From positions 16,678,001 to 16,742,000 of the forward strand of contig NC_092801.1 in the NCBI RefSeq assembly GCF_918797505.1: a DNA stretch of 64,000 nucleotides, in the 5' to 3' direction. A program made the position numbers and the translations under genes. Each line of letters begins with the position of its first letter. Position 1 is the stretch's first letter. The notes under the pieces are model-generated. The model ran no database searches, was not told the origin of the DNA, and worked only from the letters and a program-made list of their open reading frames with translations. The DNA is from Bemisia tabaci. Taxonomy: Eukaryota; Arthropoda; Insecta; Hemiptera; Aleyrodidae. Below, piece after piece: positions 21,653 to 33,400 of this stretch.

Positions 21653-22580
21653 TACCCTGGTAAAAATTGGCGATAGGAGCTGCGTTTCAAAATACCATAG
21701 GAGTTCTTATAGCCGACTAAAGAAGGCTATTGAAAATCATATAGCTGGCTGTAGAAAGCGGAGCAAATCATATAGCCAGGCTATACGAAGCTATAAAAAA
21801 GTATACAGTCGGGCTATAGTTCCTATCGCCGGGCTTTACACTTTATCGCCATTGGCTATAAAAGGCTATAAGAAATTGTGTAGAAATTCGTGTGCTTTGG
21901 AAATCATTAAGTTTGATACGGAACTACCTTAATATTTACAAAACACACAGTATATTTTCCTTTAAAAGTTTTTTTTATTCATCAATTAAAATGAGAATAA
22001 TCCATACAGAGTGTGGAAACATTTCAAAATCATGAGTTGAAAAACGCTGCCTCCGCGAGATTAAATATTAGAGCCTAACACAAAGCGGAGCAGCGACGCA
22101 CTGGCGCCTACAAACCTAACAGGGATACTTCACGCATTGCGCAATGCGTGACGTATCCCTGTTAGGTTTGAAGGCGCCAATGCGCTCTCTGCCCGCCCGC
22201 CGCGCCGCAGCGTGCCACGGCGTCTGAAGCAACTATTTCACACCAGATGTATTGCACAGTATCATAAGAAATTGAAGGCGCTCCAACATATTAAGAATGA
22301 CAGGCATCCTTCAAAAGTACGGAGCTTTCCTCGCAAAATAAATCAAGATACTACGGCACAAAAAGAGAGCGGTAGTCCAAAAACTAACTAAGTCCTAGTA
22401 TCCGTATTTAGTAACGTTTAGCATAAACTTTATCGTCTGGCTGTTGCTTAGTCGCCATCGGCTATAAAAGGCTATAAGAAATTGTACAGCCGGCTACAGA
22501 AGCTATTGAAAATCTTACAGCCGGCTTTAGGTCTATAGTATTTTGGAACACACATTCTACTGCCAATTTTTACCAGGGTA
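21653..22580. mobile_element. Family R element with nested family J copy
   Basis: Matching ends TACCCTGGTAAAAATTGGC and GCCAATTTTTACCAGGGTA. Subterminal regions repeat CTATAAAAGGCTATAAGAAA and GGCTATA on both sides. The ends bordering TA would suit a Tc1/mariner-like insertion, which is inference. A family J repeat occupies about 22085-22345. Confidence 0.7.
22085..22345. repeat. Family J repeat, reversed, nested in family R
   Basis: Hairpin at about 22106-22180 (GGCGCCTACAAACCTAACAG against its complement), then CCGCCCGCCGCGCCGCAGCG and AAGAATGACAGGCATCCTTC. This is the reverse arrangement of 5661-5905. Confidence 0.65.
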
Positions 22581-23177
22581 TGTTAGCAAGAGAATTGTGA
22601 CAGTGCCTATGTTACGCGCGAAGACTCATTAATTACTCATTTTTTTAAATTAGTACATCTGCCATATTTTTACACATCGGAGCTTGCAGTTTTCGATTCT
22701 CAGAGCTTTAGTGGTCTAATGGTCTATTATAGAAAACAGTCGAAAGACTATAAAGATACCGTCGATTACATGCAATTTAATTGTCAACAACCACACTAGG
22801 AGCATTTGAAAAAAGCCCTCATCCGTTGCTGCACCTTTACCAAACTTCTTAACTAAGCCTGTCCTCACTGATATTAAAGTTTAGATGGGAGTAAATTATC
22901 TGTGGTGCGCTACAACATGCTGCCTGGAGTGCAGTTGTCGCGCTGGATACTGACACATCAATCGATGAACGCTGATAATTGCTGAGGGGCGATTACTTTG
23001 TAACAACATGATTCAACAAGTCTCGGAGCGCTGATAAAATGCAAGCCATCGCGAAAAATCGAGGAACTAAAATATTGCGCTATTAAAAGGAGGCAACATT
23101 GTAATAATACGATACAATGTGTAGAGGAAGCGCGAACAGGAAAATAGAATGCGTTTTACCTCCTCGTAAGTCTTCAG

Positions 23178-23450
23178 ATGTTGTCAGCTTTCAGGCGAAT
23201 TTTCGCGAGTGGATTTGCTCGAGGTGTTCCACTTACTGCCAACCTCCGTTACAACAAAATGAAATTCCCTCCCGGTGACGGTGCGCTTACAACATTTGGT
23301 TTTCATACTGGCAGGAATGGCGACCACATCCAAGATTTTCGATCCACCTCCCGGGGCGGGTTGAAAAAAGGATTGATGCAAATGTTGACCGAAATTCATC
23401 AAGCAGCTGAGTTTAGTTCTCGACTGCAGCAGAGCGTTTTTATCAATTAG
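23178..23450 (+). CDS. Unrecognised 90-residue open frame, possible exon or retrocopy
   Basis: Opens with ATG and an Arg-rich, acid-free start MLSAFRRIFASGFARG, which looks like a mitochondrial targeting peptide, followed by KMKFPPGDGALTTFGFHTG. It is less AT-rich than its surroundings and not inside an obvious repeat. I do not recognise the family, and no poly-A tail or splice partner is evident. It may be chance. Confidence 0.2.
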   Translation: MLSAFRRIFASGFARGVPLTANLRYNKMKFPPGDGALTTFGFHTGRNGDHIQDFRSTSRGGLKKGLMQMLTEIHQAAEFSSRLQQSVFIN

Positions 23451-23699
23451 TTTGCAACCCTGCCGAATCTAGTTGAAAAAGTCGCGGCGACCAATCCACT
23501 GTCGAAAAATTTGCCTTTCGACGGATAAACAAAATTACTAGGGGGCGCTTACGCTTATTACAGGATCTTAGTTTGGTGTTTTAAGATTATAGATAAGCAG
23601 AAAATAATAAGATCGCTCCACAACACAAAGTTTCCACGTCAAACACTTAAAACACACGGCGTATGATAAATTAATGTCACAGTGACGATCAATTCGGTA

Positions 23700-23930
23700 C
23701 ACTGGGGGAAAAAAAACACATTGGATCTAGAATCCAGACTCTTGAAAACATTGACAAGAAAAAGTGCTCTTGATTCAATCAGATTTAAGCTTAAATCAAA
23801 AGGAAATCCGCTCAAATTAAGAGCTTGGTTCTTGATTTAAGCTTAAATCTGATTGAATCAAGCGTATTTTTTCTTGTCGATGTTTTTAAGAGTCTGGACT
23901 CTAGATCCAATATGTATTTTTCCCCCAGTG
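23700..23930. mobile_element. Family A MITE (complete copy)
   Basis: Ends CACTGGGGGAAAA and TTTTTCCCCCAGTG, more G/C-rich than in other members but perfectly complementary to each other. Intergenic between copies 1 and 2. Confidence 0.85.
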
Positions 23931-24533
23931 TGCTGTAAGTTTTCTAAAACAAACTCATGTTTGATCAGTTGACATTTGGCAACGCCTAAAAGTTTGGGAG
24001 ACTTTTTCCTTACGACAGTATTCGTGCAATGATTTCCTCATAAGGAATACCTTATGATGACTGACTGACAATTACTGACGATTAAGCGAACCTTTATGAC
24101 GATGAAAAGCTGAAAGCTCATTTCAGTCGGTCATGGGGATTCGCCACCGAGCGGTCGAATAACTGCTGCTTCTGCAAAAATATGGTGATTTATTTAGGTC
24201 ATGTGGCCTAGTATCAAGTTTAGTGTGTATATATTTTGCGCTTCGATAGCAATTGCGACAAAATTTAGAATACAAAATTCAAAAGAACGCCGCACAACAA
24301 ATTCCTTTGTTTCATTTTAATTTTTATCACGTGAGTCTTTCCCATTTGATCTGGAAGATTCATCAGGATCATCCTTTCAGACTACTGGGCGTCAGAATAT
24401 TGAGTGAGTGTTAATTTAATGTTATTTTGTGTGCCAATGCGAGTTTTGATTTCGAAATAAGTTTTATTTTAATTGGCAGAACATTGAGGATTCAATGAAA
24501 TAGGTAAGTTAATTTCATCTTCCTTTCGTTTGC

Positions 24534-25162
24534 AATGGGCCTGTTGCATGCAAGAGATACAGCCGCGCGAATAGACTTTTTAGAGGTTAAATGACACGAA
24601 AATTACGATGGTCACATTAAAAAAGTCTGAAATACACTCCTTACTGCGCAATTTGCGTTGTTAGGAACGCGCTTTTTCAAATTTCCCGCGTCTGGGGGCA
24701 GTTTTCTAATCACCGGAAACGAGCAAACGGCGGGCTCGGTGATTTCCGGAAGATGCCGAGTCGTTGTTGTTGTTGTTATTTTTTCCTTCAGTTTGTTTAC
24801 AAACCCAACGTGATCTCCTACAGTGGTCCATATACGCTTTATGCGGTAACCAAATCGATCAACTTTTAAATATCCAACGCAATCCTTCTACATTTCATTT
24901 CACGATGTCACGAGCTCCGATTTTTAGGTTATGTTGTCAGTTTTAGTTGACCGGAAATAGCCGCGAGTTGCCGTTAATTGTTTCCGTTAGAAAACTGCCC
25001 CCAGACGCGGGAAATTTGAAAAAGCGCGTTCCTAACAACACAAATTGCGCAGTAAGGATGTATTTCAGACTTTTTTAATGTGACCATCGTAATTTTCGTG
25101 TCATTTAACCTCTAAAAAATCTATTCGCACGGCTATATCTCTTGCATGCAACAGGCCCATTA
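24534..25162. mobile_element. Family Q palindromic element
   Basis: Ends AATGGGCCTGTTGCATGCAA and TTGCATGCAACAGGCCCATT. Arms of about 190 bp include CCTTACTGCGCAATTTGCG and GGGGGCAGTTTTCTAA and their inverses. The ~240-bp centre holds short open frames only. Confidence 0.8.
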
Positions 25163-25588
25163 CTGACAATAAGTAAATTTCGATTGGCAACTGCTCTTAC
25201 AAATCCGTCTAGGAGCGCGTGTTCATTGTTTATCTTTCTATCATGTATATTATAGGCTCTTAAGCCTCCTAAATTTTCATTTCTAGTAACGCTTACTTCT
25301 AGCGTTCAACCGGGTGAGAAAAATATGTAAAATGTTGAAATGACATAAAAAGAAAGAAATAAACTCTTGAAATGTTGCCAACCTGAAAGAATCGTCCCTG
25401 GGTGTTACTAACAGTATTCACGCCGTAATTTTACACAGAAAATGATAATTCCTGAGATAATATTACGACTTAAAAGCGTCATTTCTTTTCGATTTTTTTT
25501 TTTTTTGGTTAAAAAAAAAACGACGCTATATTGTTGTTGTTTTTTTTAACTTAAACTTAACGATAACAAAACAACGTTTCTCTAACGC

Positions 25589-25820
25589 ACACTGAAAAAA
25601 AAGCTCCGGCCAGGGAAGCCGTACATACGGGCTATACAGATATACCGTCCGCGTTCTGGGCTTAGACGCCGAAAGTTACGGGTGTAGCACCCGGAGTAAT
25701 AGAAGCTACGACTCCAGCACCCGGAACTTTTGGCCTTTATAAGCCCGGAGCGAACGGTATGTCTATACAGCCCGGAGCGGACGGTATGTCTATACAGCCC
25801 GGAGCTTTTAATTCAGTGCA
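25589..25820. mobile_element. Family H palindromic element
   Basis: Ends ACACTGAAAAAAAAGCTCC and GAGCTTTTAATTCAGTGC. The interior has CGGGCTATACAGATATACC and three GTATGTCTATACAGCCCGG-like repeats toward the right end, plus a CACCCGGA/TCCGGGTGC pair. Confidence 0.7.
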
Positions 25821-25909
25821 AAAAACCCGGATTTTGCCGACTAGAAAGGACGCTATAAGTGAAAATAATATCTCAAGAGAATTTTTTCAGTATATATTAA
25901 TTTACTCCC

Positions 25910-26138
25910 ACACTGGAAAAAAACACATTGGATCTAGAGTCCAGACTCTTAAAAACATCGACAAGAAAAAATGCTCTTGATTCAATCGGATTTTTGCTTA
26001 AATCAAGAACCAAGCCTCTTAATTTGAGCAGATTTCCTGTTGATTCAAGCAAAAATCTGATTGAATGAAGAGTATTTTTTCTTGTCGATGTTTTTAAGAG
26101 TCTGAACTCTAGATCCAATGTGTTTTTTTTTCCAGTGT
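25910..26138. mobile_element. Family A MITE just upstream of copy 2
   Basis: ACACTGGAAAAAAACAC start and GTGTTTTTTTTTCCAGTGT end. It finishes 50 bp before the first candidate ATG of dehydrogenase copy 2, so it is probably part of that gene's promoter or 5' untranslated region. Confidence 0.85.
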
Positions 26139-26187
26139 ATAAAATTAACTTTCCTTTTGCCAGAGGTACGAATTCGACGGAAGCAAG

Positions 26188-26309
26188 ATGGGTGGTAGAT
26201 GCAGTCGGCATTACGAGATCGAGGACCGGATCGATGGCACGACCGTGGGTGGTAACCGGTTCGAGCAGTGGCATCGGAAGAGTCACCGCGAAAGAACTCT
26301 ACAAAGCCG
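26188..26309 (+). CDS. Copy 2 exon 1, with apparent +1 frameshift
   Basis: ATGGGTGGTAGATGCAGTCG aligns with exon 1 of copy 1, and the exon is 122 nt against 121 there. The frame carrying [21 protein letters not shown] opens at ATG 26234. Donor G|GTAAGC, phase 1. Confidence 0.75.
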
Positions 26310-29300
26310 GTAAGCGGAAACTCCGTTGGACTCCGATATTTCACCGTGTGATATTATTTAATATTTTCGTTGATCAACATGTTGGTCGCTGCTTGAATTT
26401 GCAGGTCGGTGCGCATTTCTCAGAAATGTTTACCGTATTAATAAAATTTGATACAAGCATGTGCAACTTTTCTCAAAAATCAGCATTTTATCGGAGGAAA
26501 TTCGGCGCCTCTCGAATGTTCATAGGTACGGCGTTTTTCCTTTAAGTGGCAGAATACTGCACAAAAAATCAGAGTGCGAGGGTTTGCATACCTTTCAGGC
26601 TGTCTTAAAAGACACGCGTGGTATTTAGCGAAAACTTCCGGACCTTCTTGCGCAATTTCCGTGTTTTTTCGGTACTTTCGGACCGTCTCTGAGTCATCAG
26701 TGCTACTTCTGAACTTTCCGGACCAGCAGACACCCTGGTCCGGAATTTTATAAGAACTCAAATTTTTTCTGTATTCTTCACACGTCCTCCCGAATCTTCC
26801 GTGATGGAGATGTTGCATGTGTGAGGGATTTGCGATTTGACCATTGATTCTTATGTAAAAGTTCGCGAGAAACACGATGGTGCCACTGGTTTTCTCTGAA
26901 ATCATCTCCCAAGTTCAAAAAAAGCTCTTAAAGTGAGGCCAAAATGGAGGGGATATCTTACCCTACCCTGAGAGTCCACCTCTACATCAAAACAAACTAT
27001 CCATGCATAGATAAAGAGCAAATACATTCAGCAGGCTTGCCACTTTATTTGGGGACTCCAAAACTGAAAACACGGCAATCCTGCTAATGTATTTTCTCCC
27101 TATCTATGCATGGAGAGTTTGTTTTGATGTAGAGATGGACTCTCAGGATAGCGTGGGATATTCCCTCCATTTTGGCCTCAACTTGAGAGCTTTTTTTGAG
27201 CTTGGGAGTTGATTTCAGAGAAAACCAGGTGCACCATCGTGTTTTTCGCGAACTTTTACATATGAATCGATAGTCAAATCACAAATTCCTCACACATGCA
27301 ACATCTCCATTTCTCTCTCTCTCAATCATCTAGGCGCTCGTGTAATCATGGCCTGCATAGAAGAATCTTCGGCGGCAGAGAGGGTGGCTGAAGGTATCCG
27401 AAAAGAAGTCGAAGCTTCCCACCCTGAATTAAAAGTCGGAGCGTTGGTTGTGAAAAAACTCGATCTGTCCTCGTTGGAATCCATCCGAAAATTTGCTGAT
27501 GATCTCAACGAATCCGAGGAGAAAATCAACATCCTCATTAATAATGCAGGTAGGGTCGCTTAAAATTTACTAAATTTGTCGAACTATCAAAATTTCTGTT
27601 TTCTCTGTGTTTGAAAGTGGACAAGAAAAACATAACGCAGCTCTGAAATCATTCAAGAAGCCAAAACTTTGAAAAATCATCCATCATAACTGGACGTAGT
27701 TATACTAAAAGGAACTATGTGCGTAGGGTTTGCGTGTAACATAGTACCTTTTAGCACACAGGAAAAAAACCCATTGGATCTAGAGTCCAGACTCTTGAAA
27801 ACATTGACAAGAAAAAGGACTCTTTATTCAATTAGATTTAAGCTTAAATCAAAAGGAAATCCGCTCAAATTAAGAGGCTTGGTTCTTGAGTCTGGACTCT
27901 AGATCCAATGTGTGTTTTTTTTTTTTTTTGGCGCGTATACGTAGTATACCGCCTTTGCGATCGTTTCGACCCCCCCCTCGATACAATAACCGAGTCCCCT
28001 AGTGCCTTACCGAAAAGTGACTGGCGCAAACTTTTGAGATTTTCCAAAGCGTGTAAAAAGTTTACTAATCCGTCAATAATAATGATTAAAATTTGTTTCT
28101 CATTCTGGGGCTCGCTAGTTTATGTGTAATGAATACCAAGAGTCTACGTTTCTTGGTTTTTTTTAAAAAAACCTTAGAATGGGGCGCGCTGATTTAAAAT
28201 ATGCATATATAAGCAGAAACAAGCTAACTGATTCGAGGATGGCTGACCAGGCCGGCACTCTAGGAATGAGAATTTTACTCCTCCGTTTCGTTCATAACGT
28301 TGCTTTGACAGATCTCCACACCACTGTTAGGCTTTTCAAAAGTTGGTACCTTTCCTCTGATAGCGAAGGCCACCCAGGATAGACGTAAGTGCAATCTGTG
28401 ATGAGCCTCAAAACTCATTAGACCATGTGCTAACCATAACACATACAGAAATCAGTTTGCTTTTACAGAAAACCACTTACCCTTTTCCTCCCCGCACACC
28501 GGACCTCTGTCCCGACACCGAGGCAGTGTCTTTTGTCCTCCCGAGCGACCCGACCCGGACCCTCACCCTTGATTTTACGCTTGATTAACCATTTCACCGT
28601 CACGCTAGGATTCGTCCAATTTTCAAAAAAAATTGTTTCGCGTGTACTTAGCAATTTTTTTCTTACTCTCCGTTAAAAGACGAATTAAGAGAGGTCTCAT
28701 TCATAAAAATCGGCCGAATAGAAGAGAAGTTACAGTATTCGAAATCCGAAGAAATCGACGAAACTTCTCCAGACAAAAAAAATAAAATGAAGGGAAAAAA
28801 AGAAATGTATAAATTACAATTAAGTATAATTGACCTCAGAATTTGACAAGCAATTCAATTATATAACGGAGAAAAAATTGGGAGAAATTACAAAAAATTC
28901 GCCTCTTGCAAGGGGCTTCCTTGTAAGAATTTTGACCTGAAGATAAGGTTTGAATAGCAGCAGTACTCTGTACAATACACGGTGTGCCTGAACGAACATT
29001 TTTTTTTTGTCAAAATCGAAAATTCTTTATATTTTTTAACTACAGTGTCTCTTAAGTCGTTTAAGCTAAAAAAAAATTCCGTCAAGATTCTGGAAAGTAA
29101 AGGCGCTTTAAAAGTATTCTGGGGCTATAATAGCTAAGTCACCGGGAGTAAATTCCGTTATATTATTAAAAAGAAACTGACTCCATAGTTTAATGCCTTA
29201 GTTTCTTGAATACGATTATTTTAAGCACTCAAACATTTATACCACCAATTATAGGCATGGGGTGATTTCCTGAGAGCCGATAATATCACGAATTTCTCTT

Positions 29301-30353
29301 AGAACCTTTCAAAAATGGCTTGCTTTTTGGGCAGCCGATTCGGTCATCGAACCGGGATTTAAATGGAAGCTGATAATAACACAAAGCTCTGAGGAAAATT
29401 TTGAGATGAGTATAGGAACGGTTTGTAAATAACGAGGAGAGGCGGGCAAAGCGGCTAAAATCCTATCTAATTTTTACCATTATTCTGTTGAATGAATGTT
29501 GCCGCGGACTGCTAACTGTGTCCACACATGGTTTCTGTTCTGGTTCTGGTTTTCTGATATGCATATCGATACGTGAGTATTTTTACACGTAGAATCCAAT
29601 GTTCACGTCAGGGAGTCGACACATTTCGATTTTTTCGATTTTATACGGAAAATTGATGGTTTTTCGGGATTGAAATTATTGTTTCATGAAAAGTAAATGC
29701 ACCCAAAATGACTATAGCATATTGATTTTTACATATTTGCACTCACGAAATTGGTTGGTAAATTCAACGAGTGGGTGCATCGACTTGGTACATCAAGTTT
29801 CTGCAATTTTTTACGGCAAATTGGTAGATTTTCGGGATGTAGATTGCTTACTTTCAATTCATGAATGAATAAAGCATGGTCATGGTTGAACTTCTTTGCA
29901 TGGAAATACGTTTAAAATAACAAAATCAAAACATATCTAATGCAATTGCATTTATATCGAGTCAATTTCTTTTCAATAATATAACGGGATTTATAATACC
30001 GGTGATTTAGGTATTTTAGCCCCAAAATACCTTTAAATCGACTTTATCTTTCAGGAGTTCGACAAAATTTTTTCTTTCTTCGCTTAAATTATTACTTAGC
30101 ACTTTTCTTTAAGAATCTGATAAGGTCTTGCTTGGGGCAGATCAAAAAACTTAAACTCGTTCGAATGGCTTTTTACATTCACAATACACGGTCTCGTCAA
30201 GGTGCGTGGTTGACCTCTCAGTGTTGGATCGTATGAATTCTCTTGTTGTGCTAGTTGCCTATTTTGAAATCTCTGTAAATGAAAACTAAAGGGGTTGATA
30301 TGTGCGAGTTAATGACGCGCCTTATCAACACATTGTGTTGGAGTTCACTGCTT

Positions 30354-30417
<64 letters not shown>

Positions 30418-33400
30418 CTCTCTTTTTCAGTGCATGAATACGTCCAACTGGACTTATGTAACCCGATAGTTATGATCCCCTGTTATTTTATTTATTCATT
30501 TTTTTTAAACAGGAAAACTAAGCAAGAAAATGCATTCAAACAGTATGTATTATGTACTAGTATGCAGTATGCATTTCCTACAGTATCAGGAATAGTCTTG
30601 CAAAATTCCAAGGCAAACACTTGTTTTGTTTCCTTGTAAAAAGTAAAGCATGAGAAGATGTTAGATGAAAGCTGAAGATGCAGTGTTGCTGACTCTGGGT
30701 AATGAATCCAAATAACTGCAAAGCAGCATTTACTTTAAATACGAGTTTCGATTTCGTCTTGTTCTAATTGTAAGATTAGGTATTCCCGAGAAAGAAAATG
30801 TGGTATTCAGACAAACTGGTGGGCACAGGAGTAAAGTCAGTTTGTCCCCGTTTATTCGTCGTTTCCCTCACGAAATAATGTAACTACATTTCGATGTTGC
30901 TAGATTTCCCCCGCAAATCGCATTCTAACGAGGAGAATCGCAGAAATTCAGCCATTCTAGAGGTGTATAGTTCGTTGGTGTGAACCAATTTCGCGGGAAC
31001 CAGAGAAAGGGGCGATACCATTCTGAACAGGATCTTCGCCAAGTTCCCCGCGGAGGCGGATCCAACAATTTTGCAACACCAGATTTCCTCCATTAAAACC
31101 TATGTTGAATAATCGATTCTTGTCGGAGCACCTGACCCCTCCAAGAATCGATACATTTTCATAGGTTCAAATGGGGGGAGAAAACAACGTTGACGAATTG
31201 CTGGACCCGCCAATGGTTCCCTGAGTTTCCGCAACTGTTCCAATTTTCGCATGATCCAAAAGAGCTAACATTTTCCGCACCATCTTTTCCATATTAGCGC
31301 TGTAGTTTAACATCTCTTATGTTGAAACCTTCAGGTATTTTGACACGAGAGCGTCGAGTGACGAAGGATGGCTTCGAGCTCACATACGTCACGAATTATC
31401 TAGGTCATTTCTACCTCACTTGCCTCCTCCTCCCCAAAATGCTGGGTTCGACTCCAGCCAGAATTGTCAACGTTGCGTCGATCGCACATACAAGTAAGTT
31501 TCTTAGTAAAAATTGCTACGGCCACGTAAAATGGAACACATTGGATTTCATTTTACAATTAGGGACTACAATTTCTGGCTCGGTTTATAAATAGCTTATG
31601 TGCAATAATTTTCCCTAGTAGGTAGGTGATTGTACGAATGCGAGCCTAAAATTGTAGTTTCTAATTGCAAAATTCAGTCCAATGCGGATTCAAATTTTTA
31701 AAGAGTGCGCGCGTCCAGCCAAACGGTGGGTAGAAGGTATCTGTGAAGAGATGGAGGGATGCCAACTTCCGGAGGATCTCTACCATGACAGATTCCTGTG
31801 GCGAGTAGGCGTCGCAGAGCGCCCTAGCGCGCCGTAAGAGCGGCTTATATACAAATACAAAAATGGTTACAAAATCTCAGCGACATTGGTATGCTCTTGG
31901 TTCCCTTCAGCAAAATGTAATCCAATTGTTTTTGTCAGTTCGACGTATTCTTGGTGATATAAGATCCGTAGATGACGGAAATAATTGGTTTCGACCCATC
32001 ATGGATCCTTGTATTGGAATACACTCGTATTGCTGTAAACATGAGTCTGAAAGCGAACTTTTTTCATTATTTTTTTCGAGTTGGATGTCGTTTAGGGGCC
32101 AGAAAGCCAGAGCGCGTCAAAATGCTGTCGATTGACTTCCACTTCACTAACGTTTCCCGAAATTCTTTCAGGCGGACGTATGCACTGGGACGATCTCACC
32201 CTGGAGAAGAACTTCAGCATGTTCGGGGCTTACGCACAAAGTAAGCTAGCGGTAGTTTTAATCACGCGTGAACTGGCGTCTCGGCTAGAGGGTGAGTGGA
32301 TAAAAATCAGGGTTGCCGCAGAATTTAGACGATTAAATTTCCTGGTTTCCCTGACACATTTCGATGAATAAATTCCCTGACAATTGAGCAAATGCCAGAT
32401 TGTTAAAAAGAAATAGTTAAGAATAATGTCAGGCAAAATTTGTTGTTCGAAACGTCAGACCCATTCGAATAGAGGGCAAAAAAGGTGACTTATCGATTTT
32501 TCCCTGACATTTTCGTCATTTTCCCTGAAATTTCAGGGATTTACCTGACTTCAAAATTCCCTGACATCTCCCGCTTTTTCTGGTATTCCCTGACTGTAGG
32601 AACCCTGCAAAATGAAGTCACTTTTCATTAAATTTAAAGTTGGCATTCCGATGGCTAAGGAAAAAATACCACCTAAGTGACAATTTTAGCGAAAATGAGT
32701 TTGAGGCTTTGCAGCATCCTACAGTATAAAAAGTAACAAGCTGATGGTTTTAGTTTTTTCGCGTTCATTTCAAGCGTCAGTAGATCATGGCGCTCAGTAT
32801 AGCATTCGATTTTTACCAATGGAGCTTAATAGGTCAAAACAAATGCGAATAAAGAAATAGAAAAGGGTTGCAAATAAAGAAGAATTAGTGGTGTACTTTA
32901 CCCTGCACGAAAGAAGGCGCGAGAAAATGAATATTTTTAATCCACTTACCTCAAACAAAAAATAATAAATTACTGATACTACATCAATACTTTTACTTTT
33001 CGCTCAGGTTATGTCATTATGTATCTCCCGTAGACAATGACAAAACAAAAAGGTTAATAAACTGAGTCTAAAAGTCTGTAAAAATACAATATCTAAATGG
33101 AAAAATCAAACAATTAAAGGTCACAATATCGAAAACTTAGATATCAATTGAGATGTTGCATGTGTGAGGAATTTGCGATTTGACTGTTGATTCTTACGTA
33201 AAAGTTTGCGAGAAACACGACGGTGCCACTGGTTTTCTCTGAAATCAACTCCCAAGCTCAAAAAAAGCTCTCAAGTTGAGGCCAAAATGGAAAAATCCCA
33301 AGCTATCTTGAGAGTCCACGTCTACATCAAGACGAACTCTCCTTGCAAAGATAGAAAGCAAATACATTGACAGGGCTGCCACTTTATTGGGAGACTCAAA

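Noticed and set aside
26480..26905. 141-residue minus-strand frame
   Set aside because: Composed of fragments of families O, D and B.
30352..30639. 95-residue frame starting with a phenylalanine run
   Set aside because: Produced by the poly-T tract.
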